DNA from: Aphelocoma coerulescens
Lineage: Eukaryota; Chordata; Aves; Passeriformes; Corvidae
Reading direction: 5' to 3'
Assembly (NCBI RefSeq): GCF_041296385.1
Contig: NC_091016.1
Span: 18,575,497-18,639,496, forward strand
Length of the DNA stretch: 64,000 nucleotides
Each line of letters begins with the position of its first letter. Position 1 is the first letter of the stretch. Made by a program: the position numbers and the translations under genes. Shown piece by piece: positions 39,611 through 52,830 of the stretch. Below the pieces are notes generated by a model. That model made no database searches. It was given only the letters and a program-made list of their open reading frames with translations, and was not told the origin of the DNA.

Positions 39611-42600
39611 TCCAACTGTTTCTCATGCCCCTTTTTCTTTAAAAATCACAGCACCAGATATCCCAAGCACCACTCAAGGGATGTAGGGCAGAAACAGGTA
39701 CAATGTAATGAACAAAGATTTTATTGGGAAGACCGGCTTAAACCGACTTCCTACTATTCTCCTCCTCCATAAGATTGAAGAATTGACCCTGGTTAGTTAA
39801 AATGTAAAGTTACTTTTCACTTGGCCTGGTGTCCTTGTTCAGTTCCCTGCACAGTGCCACAAACATCTGTTTCAGCAGAGAAGAAGGAATGCCTGGAGCT
39901 TGGCTAGAGGGGAACAATGGGAGGAAAAAGGTCCAAAGATAATTTGTAAAGGCACCTCTGCTGAAAGGACTACTCAAGGCTACTGTCGCTTAAGGGGCTG
40001 GATTTAGGGTTTTTAAACTCTTTCTGCTCGAATAACACAGAATATACATATAGGTCCATACCAGCTCAGTCACCCACTACAAAGCTTTCACTCAAATTAA
40101 CACTCCCACTAGACACTCTGAGAAACCATTTGCCTTCTCCATGATGTACAGCCAGTATGATCCACTAGCTCTTGGCACTCCAAGCATCTGTGGGCCTTTT
40201 ATTTCAAGATACTTCTAGGTCATGGCAGGCTCCTTTGGAAATCCTACCAATGAATTGTAGTCAAACAGCATTAACCTCATCCAGTCCTCAGCACAGGTCT
40301 GGTGCCACCCTGAGGGCACACTATGAGAGCAGCTGCCAGCATTTGTACCATATGGGGTCACAAGGCAGAATGAAGGCCCAGATAACCTTTGTATCCAGCC
40401 CCTCCTCACTGGAAAAATGGAGCGGAAACAACTCACAGAGCTCTCCTACCTCTGTCACAGAATACCTTGTAAGGAAGCATTGGCTTACCAAACACTCACT
40501 AAAATAACTTTCTGTCCTGCAGTTTTCCATGTAAAACTAAACCATGCCACATTTCAAAGCAATACATTTTCAGCAACTATCAAAATAATCTTATGTTATT
40601 TTTTTCCTTATATTTCTAGCCCTGTTTCCTTCACTCTCAGCACTTTGTAAGGACATCTTCATGTGTGTATTCCACATTATGTCTGTTGCAAAGTTTGGTA
40701 AACATTTAAAATACGAGGTTGCTTTCTTTCAAACCCACAATGAGGGCTCACTTTACCAAAGGCCAGAGCACTTGGCTCATCCTTGTGCCAACTCAACTCA
40801 GACACACCATGCAACGCAGCTAACTCCCAAGATGGGCCTTCCACCCCTACATTTTCCACTTAAGCAAATTAATGATCAGTAAAGATGGGATACACCCAGA
40901 AGACAGAAAACCACTTATTCAGCAAGTCAAAAATGGATACATTGGCACTGAAACTTATAGTTGAAAGTGAAATGGATCCTGCAAAGGATCCCAGATTTCA
41001 GCTGCCTGCAGACAGTAAATATTTCAGGGATGTCCCTAAGATGATTTCTACTGAGGACAAATAGTACCTTCCTGTTAAAAGCAAAGAGGCTGGTTTGATA
41101 GAGAATAGCTTTTATGCCTCTAATGGATTTATTCCCTTATGTTCAGTATTTCTCAGAAAGGATGTCACTTCCTCAGAGAATTCTGCCGCTCTACATTTTA
41201 AGAATTCAAATGTTCCAGCGAAGCGAAGCTTAAATTTCAGAAGCTGATAGAGAAAATTGAAAGAAAATGGGGGGAAAAAAGGTATCTGGTGGTTTAGAAC
41301 GCTAAAATCCTTCCAACTAAAAGACAGCAGCAACCAGAAATCCAGAAACACAGTGATGGAGCTAACTATAATCACACATTCTTTCTGGAAGTGGGTGTGT
41401 TTATGCTTTGCAGGCCTATCTTTTCACATGCAAAAGACAATACCAAAAATGTATGTAACTTAAAGAGTTTGCCCTGTGGTCTTAACTACCCTCCATAAAC
41501 TTAACCAACAAAAATAGTAATTAACACAGGTGTTTCATCATCTTTCCAAAATATTTTCTTAGTAAGGAGGTAACTAAGGATTGTTTTACCAGTCAATAGA
41601 AAGAGATGACTGTTTAATGTGGGTGTGTGCCAATATATGAAAACTATTTAAAATGAGTGTTTTTGCAGTGGTCTGGAGGATCATGAGCCTAAATGTTGAA
41701 CACTCCCTAGCTGCAAATTGGCTCTGCCCTGAATCACTATGCAATCCTGCACAGAATAAATAAGTGGAGGAAAGAAAGTCGAGATGGAAATGATTTAAGC
41801 ACATTAACACTTATAATTCTGTTCTATTCAAGAAGCTGTAATGTCCCAAATTAAATTTAGGACAGAGACAGACTTAGATGCACCCTTACTAAGGGGCTAC
41901 CTTGGAAGACAGCACAAAAGGCAGGGGCACAGACAGTGTGGGGAAGTGCAAAACCACCAGTGGCACATTGAGTGTGCCCAGGACCAGCTCCTGTCCAGAG
42001 GGCATCTTCTGCAATTCTCAGTGCAAATTGCTTCCTGTGGCAGCCAGGCCTTCTCCATTCTTTTTTTACTCTACAGGATTTAGACAAAACTAGGAATTTC
42101 TACTTTACATAAAACTGAGAGAAAACCTGGTTCACCAATAAAATCATGAAGGTGTTGTAGGAAAAACAATTTTCATGTGTTTGAGGTAACACAACATGCA
42201 TAAATAAAGTGTAGCTACCTAGCTTAAACTGGTAAGTTTTACTGCAGTCCACACCTGGATATTTGATAATGCATGCAAATCTAAGCTTTTAACATATGCC
42301 ATGAGGAATTAAATAACAACACAACCTTGAAAATAAAATTAATATTAATGCATGTAGAGACTTTTTTCAGAGGGGGGAAAAAAAAAGAAAAACAAAAGAA
42401 AGGTGCTAAAATTATCTATTAAAAAAGGACAAATTTATGTTGATTCCTAATAAATAGGAAAGCTTACCCTGTATGATACTACAGCTTGCAGAAAACTGGC
42501 ACAAGACAATATTTAACCTTGGCCTAAAAGCAAGAATCACTTCATTGGTACAAATTTGTAATTGAAAGTATCAGGGTTAGGTATAAGCTTGCCAACCAAG

Positions 42601-44093
42601 TTGTGCATTTGTGAGAGATACAAATATGTATTTTCTTTCTCATTTTGAACAGCTGGACATATATTTAACTCAGATGAAGTTTCTTTCTAAAGCTAGCCTT
42701 GGAGCTGTCAACATCACTTGGTAGTGCCAGTGCTGGTGAATTCATAGCAATGGCAAAAGCTATGATACTAAAGAAAAGACCATTTTGTTTACATTCTGAG
42801 CCATCATTTAGCTATCAGGTAAAATACTACAAGATTTGTTCACAGAAATAAATTAGTCAGAAATAAAAAATTATCCAAGATTTATGTTCTGATTGATATT
42901 ATCTCAAAAATATTGAATCGCATCTTTGTTGAAACTAAAAAGAGGATAAAGAACCTGAGAAAACATTAAGAATACCCTAAAAAATGATAGTATTGATGTT
43001 ATTTTTAGTTAGCAATTTTTCTTTTTCTTAATTTCATGAGGTACCAGGAGATCGCTTCGAAAACACCATGCAATTTATCTGCACAATTTTATTAATACCT
43101 AGATTTTGATCTCCTTCCCACTATAAATTCATCCTCCAATCCCACAATGCTAGTGCAGAAATAGCATTCAAATTTGGAACTGAAAACCCGAAATACTGCA
43201 ATTTAAGTAATGCTGAGGTTGTTAGTATTTGACATTTCAGAACCTTGGCCTATGTACTTTAGGAAAGAAAAGTGTCTTGCATTTGACATCAGAGTGGTTG
43301 GCACACAAACAGCCACTGCAATCAGCTTCATTCCCAAACAAAAGTGATTGACAACAAAAAAGTGATTGATGCTACAAAGACACAAGAGGAGTGACACACT
43401 TAGAAGGAAAACAGAAATACCATTTTTAAAAAGTACAGAAAACATTCAGAGAAAACCAGAAAATTATCATCAAAGTACACCACTATGTATGGTTAATGTG
43501 AAAATCTATCCTGAAAGAACTGGGGCACTAAGAGGAAACAAAACAAAGCAATCTGCTATCTTACTCTGTGAATAGAACCTTGACCAAAATACGCCTAAAG
43601 CACGGTTTCTAGTTCAGTAGCAACAACCCAGATCAGATGCTGATGCACATTGGCTATTCATGTGAAATACCACTAGTGCAGCTGCTACATTAATCCAGCT
43701 TTTAGCACTATTTCCTTCTTCTTCTCATACATCCTTTGCTGTGTGCAAGGCATTCCCAAAAAAGGATGTGGCCACCATGGTTAAGCCTTCAGGAAAAGAG
43801 CATTAATGGCATTTAGATGATGTGTTTTCTTTTCCTTTCTTTTGCTTTACCAGTTGCAAACATCTTAATAAAACTAACAGTGGAACAGGTCTCATTTCAA
43901 AGGCTGATCATTTAACATATACTCAAGTGCTCTTTACATTTTTAATCTTGCCAAACATACCTTTATAAACAGGCATTGTATTACAGCAGCACTAATGATA
44001 AAATGCCAAAATGGCATTTAGAACTTTATGAACATGTGAAGCTCACTGGCAACACCACAAATCAAACAACAAAGAACAGAGAATGCATAGGGG

Positions 44094-44101
<8 letters not shown>

Positions 44102-44127
<26 letters not shown>
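44102..44127 (+). repeat. A-tract, 26 bases, preceded by T run
   Basis: Seven T then 26 uninterrupted A, making a T/A junction tract. A second A-rich, C-interrupted stretch lies at about 44480-44522. No element was recognised. Confidence 0.9.
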
Positions 44128-44131
<4 letters not shown>

Positions 44132-45180
44132 AGCATAATAATTAGCATACTGTTTTCAACTGCAATGCTACTATTTTCATCCCAAATTTTACACCAGCAC
44201 CTATTTGATCTTGGGGACACTACTGTTTGAGGATGGAAACATCACATCTGTTGCACATTACTTACCAAGAGTACTGAATTACAAAGATTTTGATCTGTTT
44301 GGAGGAAAAGGTAGGAGGAATCTATTCTTCTGGAAAGAGCTACTACTCTGTATGCAGATTTACTGGGTAAAAGACCAGGCAACAGTAGATAGTGTCTCAC
44401 CAATTTACCCACAAACACATTTTAAGAATTAGATCCAAATTAAATTCAAAGCAAAAACCTTTCACACCAGGTCCTAAGCCAAAAAAAAAAAATACCAAAA
44501 AAACCACAAACAAACAAAAAAGGCAGAAATAACACAGTTCAAATCTTCAATACTCAAGGAAAGTACTCTGGGTTTTTCCATGAGACATTATCACAAACCT
44601 CTCTTTAGCAGGTAGACACAGCTCTTTAGCAAAACTAGCAGACTTCAAAATATTCCAGAGGAGTGTTTTGCAGTTTAGCACCACCCCACCTACAGCTCTC
44701 TCATGACAAGCCAGAATTGCAAACGAAATAAAACACAGCCCACTAACACACCAAAAGCAACCACAATACACCTTTTGGACAAAAAAATAATCCTAACCTC
44801 CCACCCCTCCCACACAGACACCTTTTTTGCAATGAAGCAGTCAAGTGGGAACAGTAAAAGAAGGCATAGTTAGTACAGACTCTAATTAAGGGTGATAGAT
44901 GGATGTATCAAATGAGCTCATTCTGCCAGCTTAATGATTCAGCTTAAAGAATGGGAGTTTTCCTCCTGACTTCTGTCAGAGTCAAGTACATCTGTTGAGT
45001 GCATTTGAAGATTCTGCCTCTTGTAAGATAATCTTTGCATACAAGAATTACCATGGAGTTCAGCAGAGAATGATACATCAAGGAAAAGATGATGCTAGTT
45101 TTGTGGGAAAATCAATCATGGTCTCCAAAAAAGCTAGACACAAATGACTTAATATTTTCCTTTGAACACAGTCTGGTTTT

Positions 45181-45196
45181 ATATATATATATATAT
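45181..45196 (+). repeat. (AT)8 microsatellite
   Basis: Eight AT units following tttt, intronic, about 0.5 kb downstream in transcript terms of the hinge exon. Shorter AT tracts occur near 26315-26327, 28240-28249, 50290-50302 and 62871-62881. Confidence 0.9.
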
Positions 45197-45699
45197 ACAC
45201 CAAGGTAAAGATAAGTACCACAATTTAAGTACTTCCATTCATTTAGCTGCCCTCACTTTATTTTAAAGACAATATCCTTAAGTCCAAAAGAAAATGCTGA
45301 AAAAAATTTCAAAGCAGACAGTGGTGTGTTTTGAGCTTCAGTATAAATCAAACAGATTAATGAAGAAACAGAATTTGGCCTTTCAATAAACCTAAGTTGA
45401 TCATATTTCACAAACAAACAGGTTTCCAGCTTTGCTTTTATAAATTATTGATCATTAACTCTCAAACACACCAGTGTGCAAGGTTCATGAGGTGCACTCA
45501 GAGGTTCATTCATGTCTCTGATGATATGGCACAAGTTTAGCAACAACTCCAATAACCACAGTATGTGGGCAGGTCGGTTCTGCTGTGCTTACTGTCACAG
45601 AAAGTACTTGCTACCAACTTAAACTCTAAAAGGAACTAGTTTCACTCTATCAAGTAACTCTCCATAACTCCAACAGGAATTTGGAGCTCAAGTTACTTA

Positions 45700-45849
<150 letters not shown>

Positions 45850-46858
45850 CTATGCAGTGGGAATGAAAAGAAAACAGAGTGGAGGGGCAAAAAAAAAATC
45901 ACAATTAATTGAGTGAATAAGAGACTAAATACTAACTGAAGCATAAAAATTAATTCACTGCAAAAATTATTAAGGACATTAAAAAAACTAAGCAAGATGC
46001 TTAGATGCTCTGAAAACAGTAGTCAGTTCAGCTGCAGTTTAACATTTAGCCTTGAGTATTTTTCATATTTATACCTCCCCAAACACAGTAAGCCTCATGA
46101 CAAAATAGTCTCAACTTCATCCAAAGTCCCATCACCAAACATGAAATATTTAGATCCTCTGGATTCCCTTATGAAAACAGTACTCTTTGCTAGCATGCAA
46201 AAGGAGTAAAGGATTAAAGCACAGACCTATAAAAACGAAACAAGTGTGTTAATTTGTAATCTCATTTATGTTGCCCTGATTTCCAGACTTTCCTTTCCTT
46301 TTTTCCTACCATCTTCTTTTCCCATTAAACACATGACTTTGGAGAGTTAAGTTTTTAGACTATTCAGATTAAGGCAAAGTCTGAGAGACTTCCAGTGACC
46401 CACAGCAGAATTCCAGAAATTGTTGACATTACACATGATACCAAGACTTGGCAACATAAAATACAACATGTCACCTTCTCTAACTGAAAGGATGGAGAAA
46501 AATATTGATTTCTTATGTATTAATGAAACACAAAACTTGCCAGCCATTTAAGTGGGTGCAAAGACTTTAAAGAAATCAGAGCCTTTCTGCATTTTACTGT
46601 ATTTACAGAATGAAGCAATCTTTTAATAACATAATTAAAATGGCTGGGAAAAGTGAAACTTCAGTGTGAAACTCAGGATTAATATATTTTAGCTTTGTTT
46701 AGTTTGGTTTTAATTATGAAACAGCACCTGAAAGGGCAAATGGGGGAAAGAAAAAAAAAATCAAGCTAATTATAGCTAACAAACTAATTATAAGCATTCT
46801 AATTTTACATGAACTGCCAAGATGTTACTTTCAAACATCATTGTGGAGAGGTCTATTA

Positions 46859-46975
46859 GAATCACAGAATATCCTGAGCTGGAAGGGACCCACAATGATC
46901 ATCAAAGTCCAGCTCGTGGCCCTACACAAGACAGCCCCAAGAATCAAATCACACCTCTCAGAATAAATTTCCAGT
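46859..46975 (-). mobile_element. CR1 LINE 3'-end fragment
   Basis: Reads 'gaatcacagaatatcctgag', 'ctggaagggacccacaatga', 'tcatcaaagtccagctcgtg' then 'cacaagacagccccaagaat'. This matches a CR1 3' end in reverse, of a subfamily that differs from the 13300 and 32371 copies. Very short. Confidence 0.85.
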
Positions 46976-48227
46976 GAAGTACAGAGTATCTGGAAGTTTT
47001 TGCTCAGAGCTCCAGTCTGTTTCTAGGAAGGCACCCTATCTGCATTTGAAGCAGTGACTCTTAACAAGACCATAAATAATAAAAAGTATTGAAAATGTAA
47101 TAAGGTACACCCCAATCTGTTTCTTTAAAATTCTGAAAACGCAACCTAAAGGGACTATTTGCAATAGTTCCCCTAAATTGTTTGCCTTTCCCATTTTCAG
47201 AAAAAGACACTAAAATATGAGGAAAAAAATCTGCAAAATTATACCAGCTCTAGGGAAAATGAGGGGCAGGCAGAAATCTTACACCTGTTTCTTTTCCCTC
47301 ATATTTTCCATAACAATAAAGGTGATGAACAAAGATTTTTAACAGCTTGAGACATAGTAACTTGGGCATCCTCACTGATTCCAAGTGCATAAAAAAGCAC
47401 AAAAGGCATTTCCCCAAGATTTTAAATATGTTGACAGTCAAATTTTCATCTGTTGCTTTGTGACAGGAATAATAAACTTAAATTATGCTCACAACCCTTA
47501 CAGAAGATAAATATTGCTCCTACACTCCTTCTGGAACAAGATTGATAGTATTAGTTTCTTGTGTTTTACAGTTTTAGAAAATGCATTAAACCATTGAAAC
47601 TTCAAATATTGATTATTAACTGATGCATTGTACAGATATCTCCTAGAGCTGAACTTACTGCTTTGAAAGTATATTGAAAAAAAACCTCTTCAGATTCTCC
47701 TGACTGATGTGGGATCTCTGTACTCACTCTTCAGCACTTTTAAAACCTCTGCAACTCAGCTACTGGATAAACCAAAATAATAGAATTTTGGCTCTTACAA
47801 CACAGGATTCTGCACCTCCTCCTATGTTTGCAAGAGCACCATAGTAGCCTAATGACATGGACACCTTCAACTCCTTGAATAAGCCAACACTTAAACCGTA
47901 ACTCAGGGTATTAAGTTGTGCAAATGAAGTTGAATACATGCATAGGAATGACAGCTGGACCTAAAATCTAAGTTTTAAATAAAAAGTTCCGTCAAATATC
48001 CAATGTCAAATATCCATGTCCTTAAAAAAAAGTTTGGGTTTTTTTAAAGCTTTAAAAATACTTTCTAAATAGACACAATCATCCAGATCTATCCAGTATC
48101 TCAAATACTTCTCAAAATACTACTGTACAACAGCACCATCTTTCCAAGAGAAAGAAAAGGATAGATTTAGGAATACTAAATTCTAGTAACTAGTGGAAGC
48201 TTAACACAGGCATTTAATCCTAAATCA

Positions 48228-48955
48228 CAGATTCATTTCATGGAAGGGACCTCTTGAGACCTCATCTGCTCAAGTAGGGTCAGCTAGAAAAGGCTGATGG
48301 TGACTGTCTCCAGCTGGGGTTTGAGCATCTCCCAATAAAGAAGGGTTTTCTTGTGTTCTGATGAAACTCCATGTATTTCAGGTTGTGTGCACTGGCTCCT
48401 GTCCTCTCACCAGGCACTACAGAGAGGAATCCAGCTCCCTTGTCTTGATTCCCCCCACTGGGTACTTACACACACTGATGATAACCCCCCTCTCAATCCT
48501 ACATTAATTTGGGCTGAAGAATCCCAGCTCTCCTTACAGGAAGGATGCCCCAGGGTCTCAATCACCTTTCTGGCCTCGCAGTGGACTTGCTCCAGTAGCT
48601 CCATCTCTCTTTTGCCCTGGGGAGCTCAGACCTGGACACAGCACTTCAGGTGCAGCTGGGGCAGGGCTGAGCAGAGAGGAAGGACCTCCCCATACCTGTT
48701 GGCAACACTTTTCCTTGCAGCCCAGAATACTCCTGGCCTATTTTCCTGCGAGGGTGCGGTGCTGGCTCACGGTAGCTCGTTATCCACCAGGACCTCAAGC
48801 AAAGCAGCTTTCCAATCACCTGGCCCCCAGCATGTACTGGGTTTGTTTTATTCCACCCCAGGTGCAAGGCACTGCCTTTCTCTTTGCTGAATTTCATGAG
48901 ATTTCACTCTGTCCAGTCCTCCAGTTTGTTGAGGTCCATCTCAAGGCAAACAACA
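48228..48955 (-). mobile_element. CR1 LINE, about 0.7 kb of 3' region
   Basis: This is the longest CR1 copy in the window. Read on the plus strand, recognisable blocks are 'tggaagggacctcttgagac', 'ctgctcaagtagggtcagct', 'tgatgaaactccatgtattt', 'tgtcctctcaccaggcacta', 'tggacttgctccagtagctc', 'gacctggacacagcacttca', 'gctggctcacggtagctcgt', 'tatccaccaggacctcaagc' and 'aatttcatgagatttcactc'. The order and spacing match the reverse complement of a CR1 3' part. Many substitutions indicate an old copy; it has no reverse transcriptase frame. Confidence 0.92.
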
Positions 48956-50322
48956 GTCACTGTTCAACCACATCTACTGCTCAACCTACACAGATTTTTT
49001 TTAAAGGCCGCTTCTGTTACAGACGATTTGAATAAAAAGCATACAGAGAACTAGTGATGATACAAACTCCCAGTATTACTGATAGTTTGCCCAGCAAGCT
49101 GCAAAACTAGCTCCTGTCAGCAGACTATCAAAGATGAAGAACAGAACCTGCTCTGTGCTTAGTGAAAACAAGGAAACTGGCAAGAATAAAACAAATTCTA
49201 GCAGGCTGTTGTGGAATATATAATATTTTCCTTGAAATGTTGTTAATGATAAGATCAGAATTACACAATACGTGAGATTATTTTTACTGTCCACATTAAC
49301 AAAGCATGAAGTTGGCTGGGAGGTATCTAAGCCAACAGTTAGACTTAGAAATGCAGAGCCCAGTCTTCTGTGCAAACCTACCAAAACCCGTGAATCCCCA
49401 AGCATCTGAGCTGGCAGAACAAAGTGCAATATAATGGCAGAAAACACTGCAAGTCTGCAAGAGTTCCATGTGTATCACTTCATGTATTGGATGGACTGGG
49501 AGGAATAAATAACTGCGGCTGTTAGTAAAGAAATTATTAGAATTGCTAATGATAGAGAATCCAAAGCACAGGGCAATAAAACCCAAACAATCAAAAGCCA
49601 TCAATGTGTTGTTGTTTACTTTTTCAGGCGTAAATATTACCAAAACTGTATCACAATCAAAACATTTTTAAGTGGGAAGGATTTTATAGAAAATTGACCA
49701 CTATTACTCATATTAGCTTCATTTTGCAAGTCATTCAAAAGACTCAGAAATTAAATAACATAAAAGAGACACTTTAATCTACAACTACAGCTTCCAACTC
49801 TTATTTATGAGCATTTAGTGGCATTCTTCCATGCTGCAATAACATTTTATTGTTTTGAGACAGCTTACTGAGTTTAAGTCCTCAAAATAGTAAGTTGTTT
49901 CAAAACAGGGCTACTCCCTATTTCTCTCTGTAAAACAGTAATCAGCATGGTTAATCATAAAAAACTGAAGTAAAATAGAAAATGCATGTTAGTAAGTCCA
50001 CTTTTAATTTTATGAATCCAATTAAACTGGAATGACAAATTGCACGAAAGATTACACAGCTAGACCAGGGTTTATCTACAAAGGCAAAGTGGTCTAGAAA
50101 ACAAAGCTGCCTTCCTGAGGTATTTACAGCAAAACTTTCGAAGTTTTCAACCAGTCTCCACCCTTCAGAATCTTATGCACAAAATCACAGACCCTCACAT
50201 GGTCTGTATAGTCCAGAACATGAAATTAACAAATAAACTACGTTTCTGTCTCAAACCACAACTAAGACTCTGCATTTCCACCCAGACATATATATATATA
50301 TAAAAAAAAAAGCAACACTCAC

Positions 50323-50418
50323 TAAATAGTTTTCATCCTGGAATGCATAATGTAATGTTGTGATCCACTGGTTATCTCCGTTCACTAACACGTCTCTCTC
50401 TTCTCGAAAACAGGCTGT
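50323..50418 (-). CDS. CDC42BPA: CDC42BPA exon: alpha-C helix and beta-4/5 (res. 119-150)
   Basis: This 96-base exon (32 codons, phase 0 to 0) reads '[18 protein letters not shown]' and ends 'FQDENYL'. The REERD segment carries the alpha-C glutamate that pairs with Lys106 in the active kinase. The acceptor is cccttcag; the donor is TTA|gtgagt, with a non-G base at the last exon position. Near the end, the residue before the final Leu is Tyr, where I recall Asn in mammalian MRCK-alpha and His in MRCK-beta. This is a surface loop and the change is probably tolerated. An (AT)n plus A-run lies just inside the downstream intron. Confidence 0.96.
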
Positions 50419-52369
50419 CTGAAGGGGAGATAAATAATTATAGCCTTTAAGTAAAATATATAAAAAAACATTTAGCAAGCTGACTGTGTTTTGACATATT
50501 CAGGGGAAAAAAAATCCAAAATGCCTGTCAGTTAAAAAGTCATTTATTACACTATCCACACAAGACAAAATATAAAAAAAAATAGATATGAGAAGAGCCC
50601 ACCTTCTTCAAATTTAAACAGTTATCTCTCTGTACTGTTAAGTGAGGCAAAGGGATAAATAAGCTGCTGCTTCCCATTGTCTAAAATGTCAAAATCTTGA
50701 AGTATCAATAATGACAGAATAGCAATGTATGATTAAGCAAAACAATAAATAATGGCATTAGGTAACTGTAACTGCACGAGGAGTCAGAGAGCTGGAATCT
50801 GGAGTCTTGTGTCATTGTTTTATCTCATCATGCTGTTGTCCTAGCTTTACACTTGAGTTTTCATATAAGCAAGGTTCTTTTCATTTGAAAGTAGCTGCCA
50901 ATAACTCCATGTAGTCATCATTTGACAGTCATTAGCCACTTGGGGTTTTCTCCACACCCCTTGCTCAGGAAAAGCTGGGAGAAGTGAATACTGCTCTTGC
51001 CAGATATAAGCTGTTGATCAGACATCCCAAGAGGTTTCCACTCAATATACTGGAAAGAAAAACAGGAGGCAGGAGGTGCCTTCATATCAAGTGAAAGAGA
51101 GGAGGACCAAGAACAGCCAACAAATGTTTTAATTGTGAAACACAGGTTTGTACAAGACAAAAGAAGATTAAATGTGAGGAAAACAACCAAGTGCAAAGCA
51201 GCAAGGTATTTAATCCAATGAAGGTCTTGCAACTTGGACCGAGTAGTGAAAAAAATACCTCAGCAGAAACAACTTTGCAGAATGACAGACAAAAGTGACC
51301 AAACAGATGTAAAGCCAAAAAAGAAACTATAGCAAAGAAATCCTATAAACATTTTGAAGGGTGTGAGTTCTGAAGCGAATATCACAAGAAAACAAAAGAT
51401 ACCAAATAACAAAGCCAATGCACAATTTTGTTCAGAAAAAAAGATGTAAAAGATACTGCAGAGGAAAGAATAATATTGTATGGGCTCTATTTAGAAGGCA
51501 GATGGGGAGTTTGAGAAAAACACAGACCATATTCTATTCCAGCACACTCTGCTCTTCACAAAGATGCTTCATCATTTTGAACCTTGCTCTGTCTCTTCCA
51601 TTTTCGAGACAGCTAAGTTTAAAGGAAATTCAAGCCTTTGCTTTTTATTTTTTCCGTTTGATTTGCAAATCCAATAGGAAAATACCAGAACTCTGGCATA
51701 GCTTTTCATGGCTATGAGATTTGGAAAGTGAAGAATGAAAAGTGAAATATCATTTGAAATTGAGCTATGCACAAGAATACATGCAGCAAAAACAGAGCAG
51801 AAAGTAACTCCCTCCTCCAAGCAAATAAACCACCACAAGTCCTTTTTTTGGTGAATACAGTGAGTAAGAACAATGCAGACCAGGAAAAATAAAGATGACA
51901 TACTTTAATCATTGCACAATGCATGAGATAAATCAGTAAAATTTGAGAAAATAGCAAGACATACTTAAAACAAATACCTTCAAAGTTATTGAATGAAAAA
52001 TAGACTTGGGGTAGGAGAATGAGTATGGATCATCTTCAGAAGGAAGAAAAGCTGTTCGATGCTTCAGCTTGATTTTTTTCCTTCCTTGTTTGTAAACTCT
52101 TAACATATTTCAGAAAGAGATAACTATGAACTCTTGTTTTCACAAGGATAAATAACAGGTAGTTTCTCTACTTGTTATGACATAATTCATAGGATTAGTT
52201 ACTAGAGAGTTTATATAATTCCACTTGTTTTTGCCATGATTTGACAAAAGACTGCACATTCCTTGAGCACTCCAGACACCCACCTCCGGGCAGCATGCCT
52301 AGAGCTGAAGCAACAGCTACTACCACAGCAGATCACAGCTGAGACAGCAACAGCCAGAGTTGAAGTGGT

Positions 52370-52396
<27 letters not shown>
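52370..52396 (+). repeat. A-tract, 27 bases
   Basis: An uninterrupted run of 27 A after a C/A/G-rich stretch with 'agcaaca' and 'cagca' words, and followed by 'tacaacaaca'. No clear flanking direct repeat. Confidence 0.9.
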
Positions 52397-52401
<5 letters not shown>

Positions 52402-52518
52402 CAACAAAAAGAGACAGTAGCAGTGGTTCTTTTAATTAGTAACATCGCTCAATTAAGCTTTCTTAAAATGAAGCCTTTTTTTGTGCCATCCATTATTCTA
52501 GCATTACACTTCATCTTC

Positions 52519-52830
52519 CCCAGGCAGTCTCCTTGAACTGTTGGCAGAGACCTCCAGAGGTCATCTGATCCAACTCTCTTGTCACAGGAAAGCCAACTCA
52601 GTGCAACGGCTGTATCTCTCCTGTTACCGTGGCCTTCAAGCAGCAAAGAATTTGACCTGCTCTGCTGCTTGGTGCTCCTGTCCTCACAGCTCAGAGTCAG
52701 CACCTCCTGGGGGTGCTGACTGCTGCCATGCTGCACAATATTTGTCCTGGTCCCTCCTGAACCTCATCTGGCACCAGTGTGGAACACGTGTAACTCTAAG
52801 TGACTGTCAACGCTCAGGGTAACAGGTCTG
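52519..52830 (-). mobile_element. Probable decayed CR1 fragment
   Basis: The left part 'agagacctccagaggtcatc' followed by 'tgatccaactctcttg' is a clear CR1 3'-end block in reverse. Further right only scattered similarity remains (for example 'cctcctgaacctcatctgg'), so the right boundary is uncertain. Confidence 0.55.

Larger units (their letters stand above)
45850..50322 (-). other. CDC42BPA: Intron with two CR1 copies
   Basis: This 4.5-kb intron lies between Leu150 and Tyr151. It contains a short CR1 fragment (46859-46975) and a longer one (48228-48955). The longest open frame in the window (48351-48890) lies inside the second CR1 copy and is antisense to it, so it is not a gene. Confidence 0.85.
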
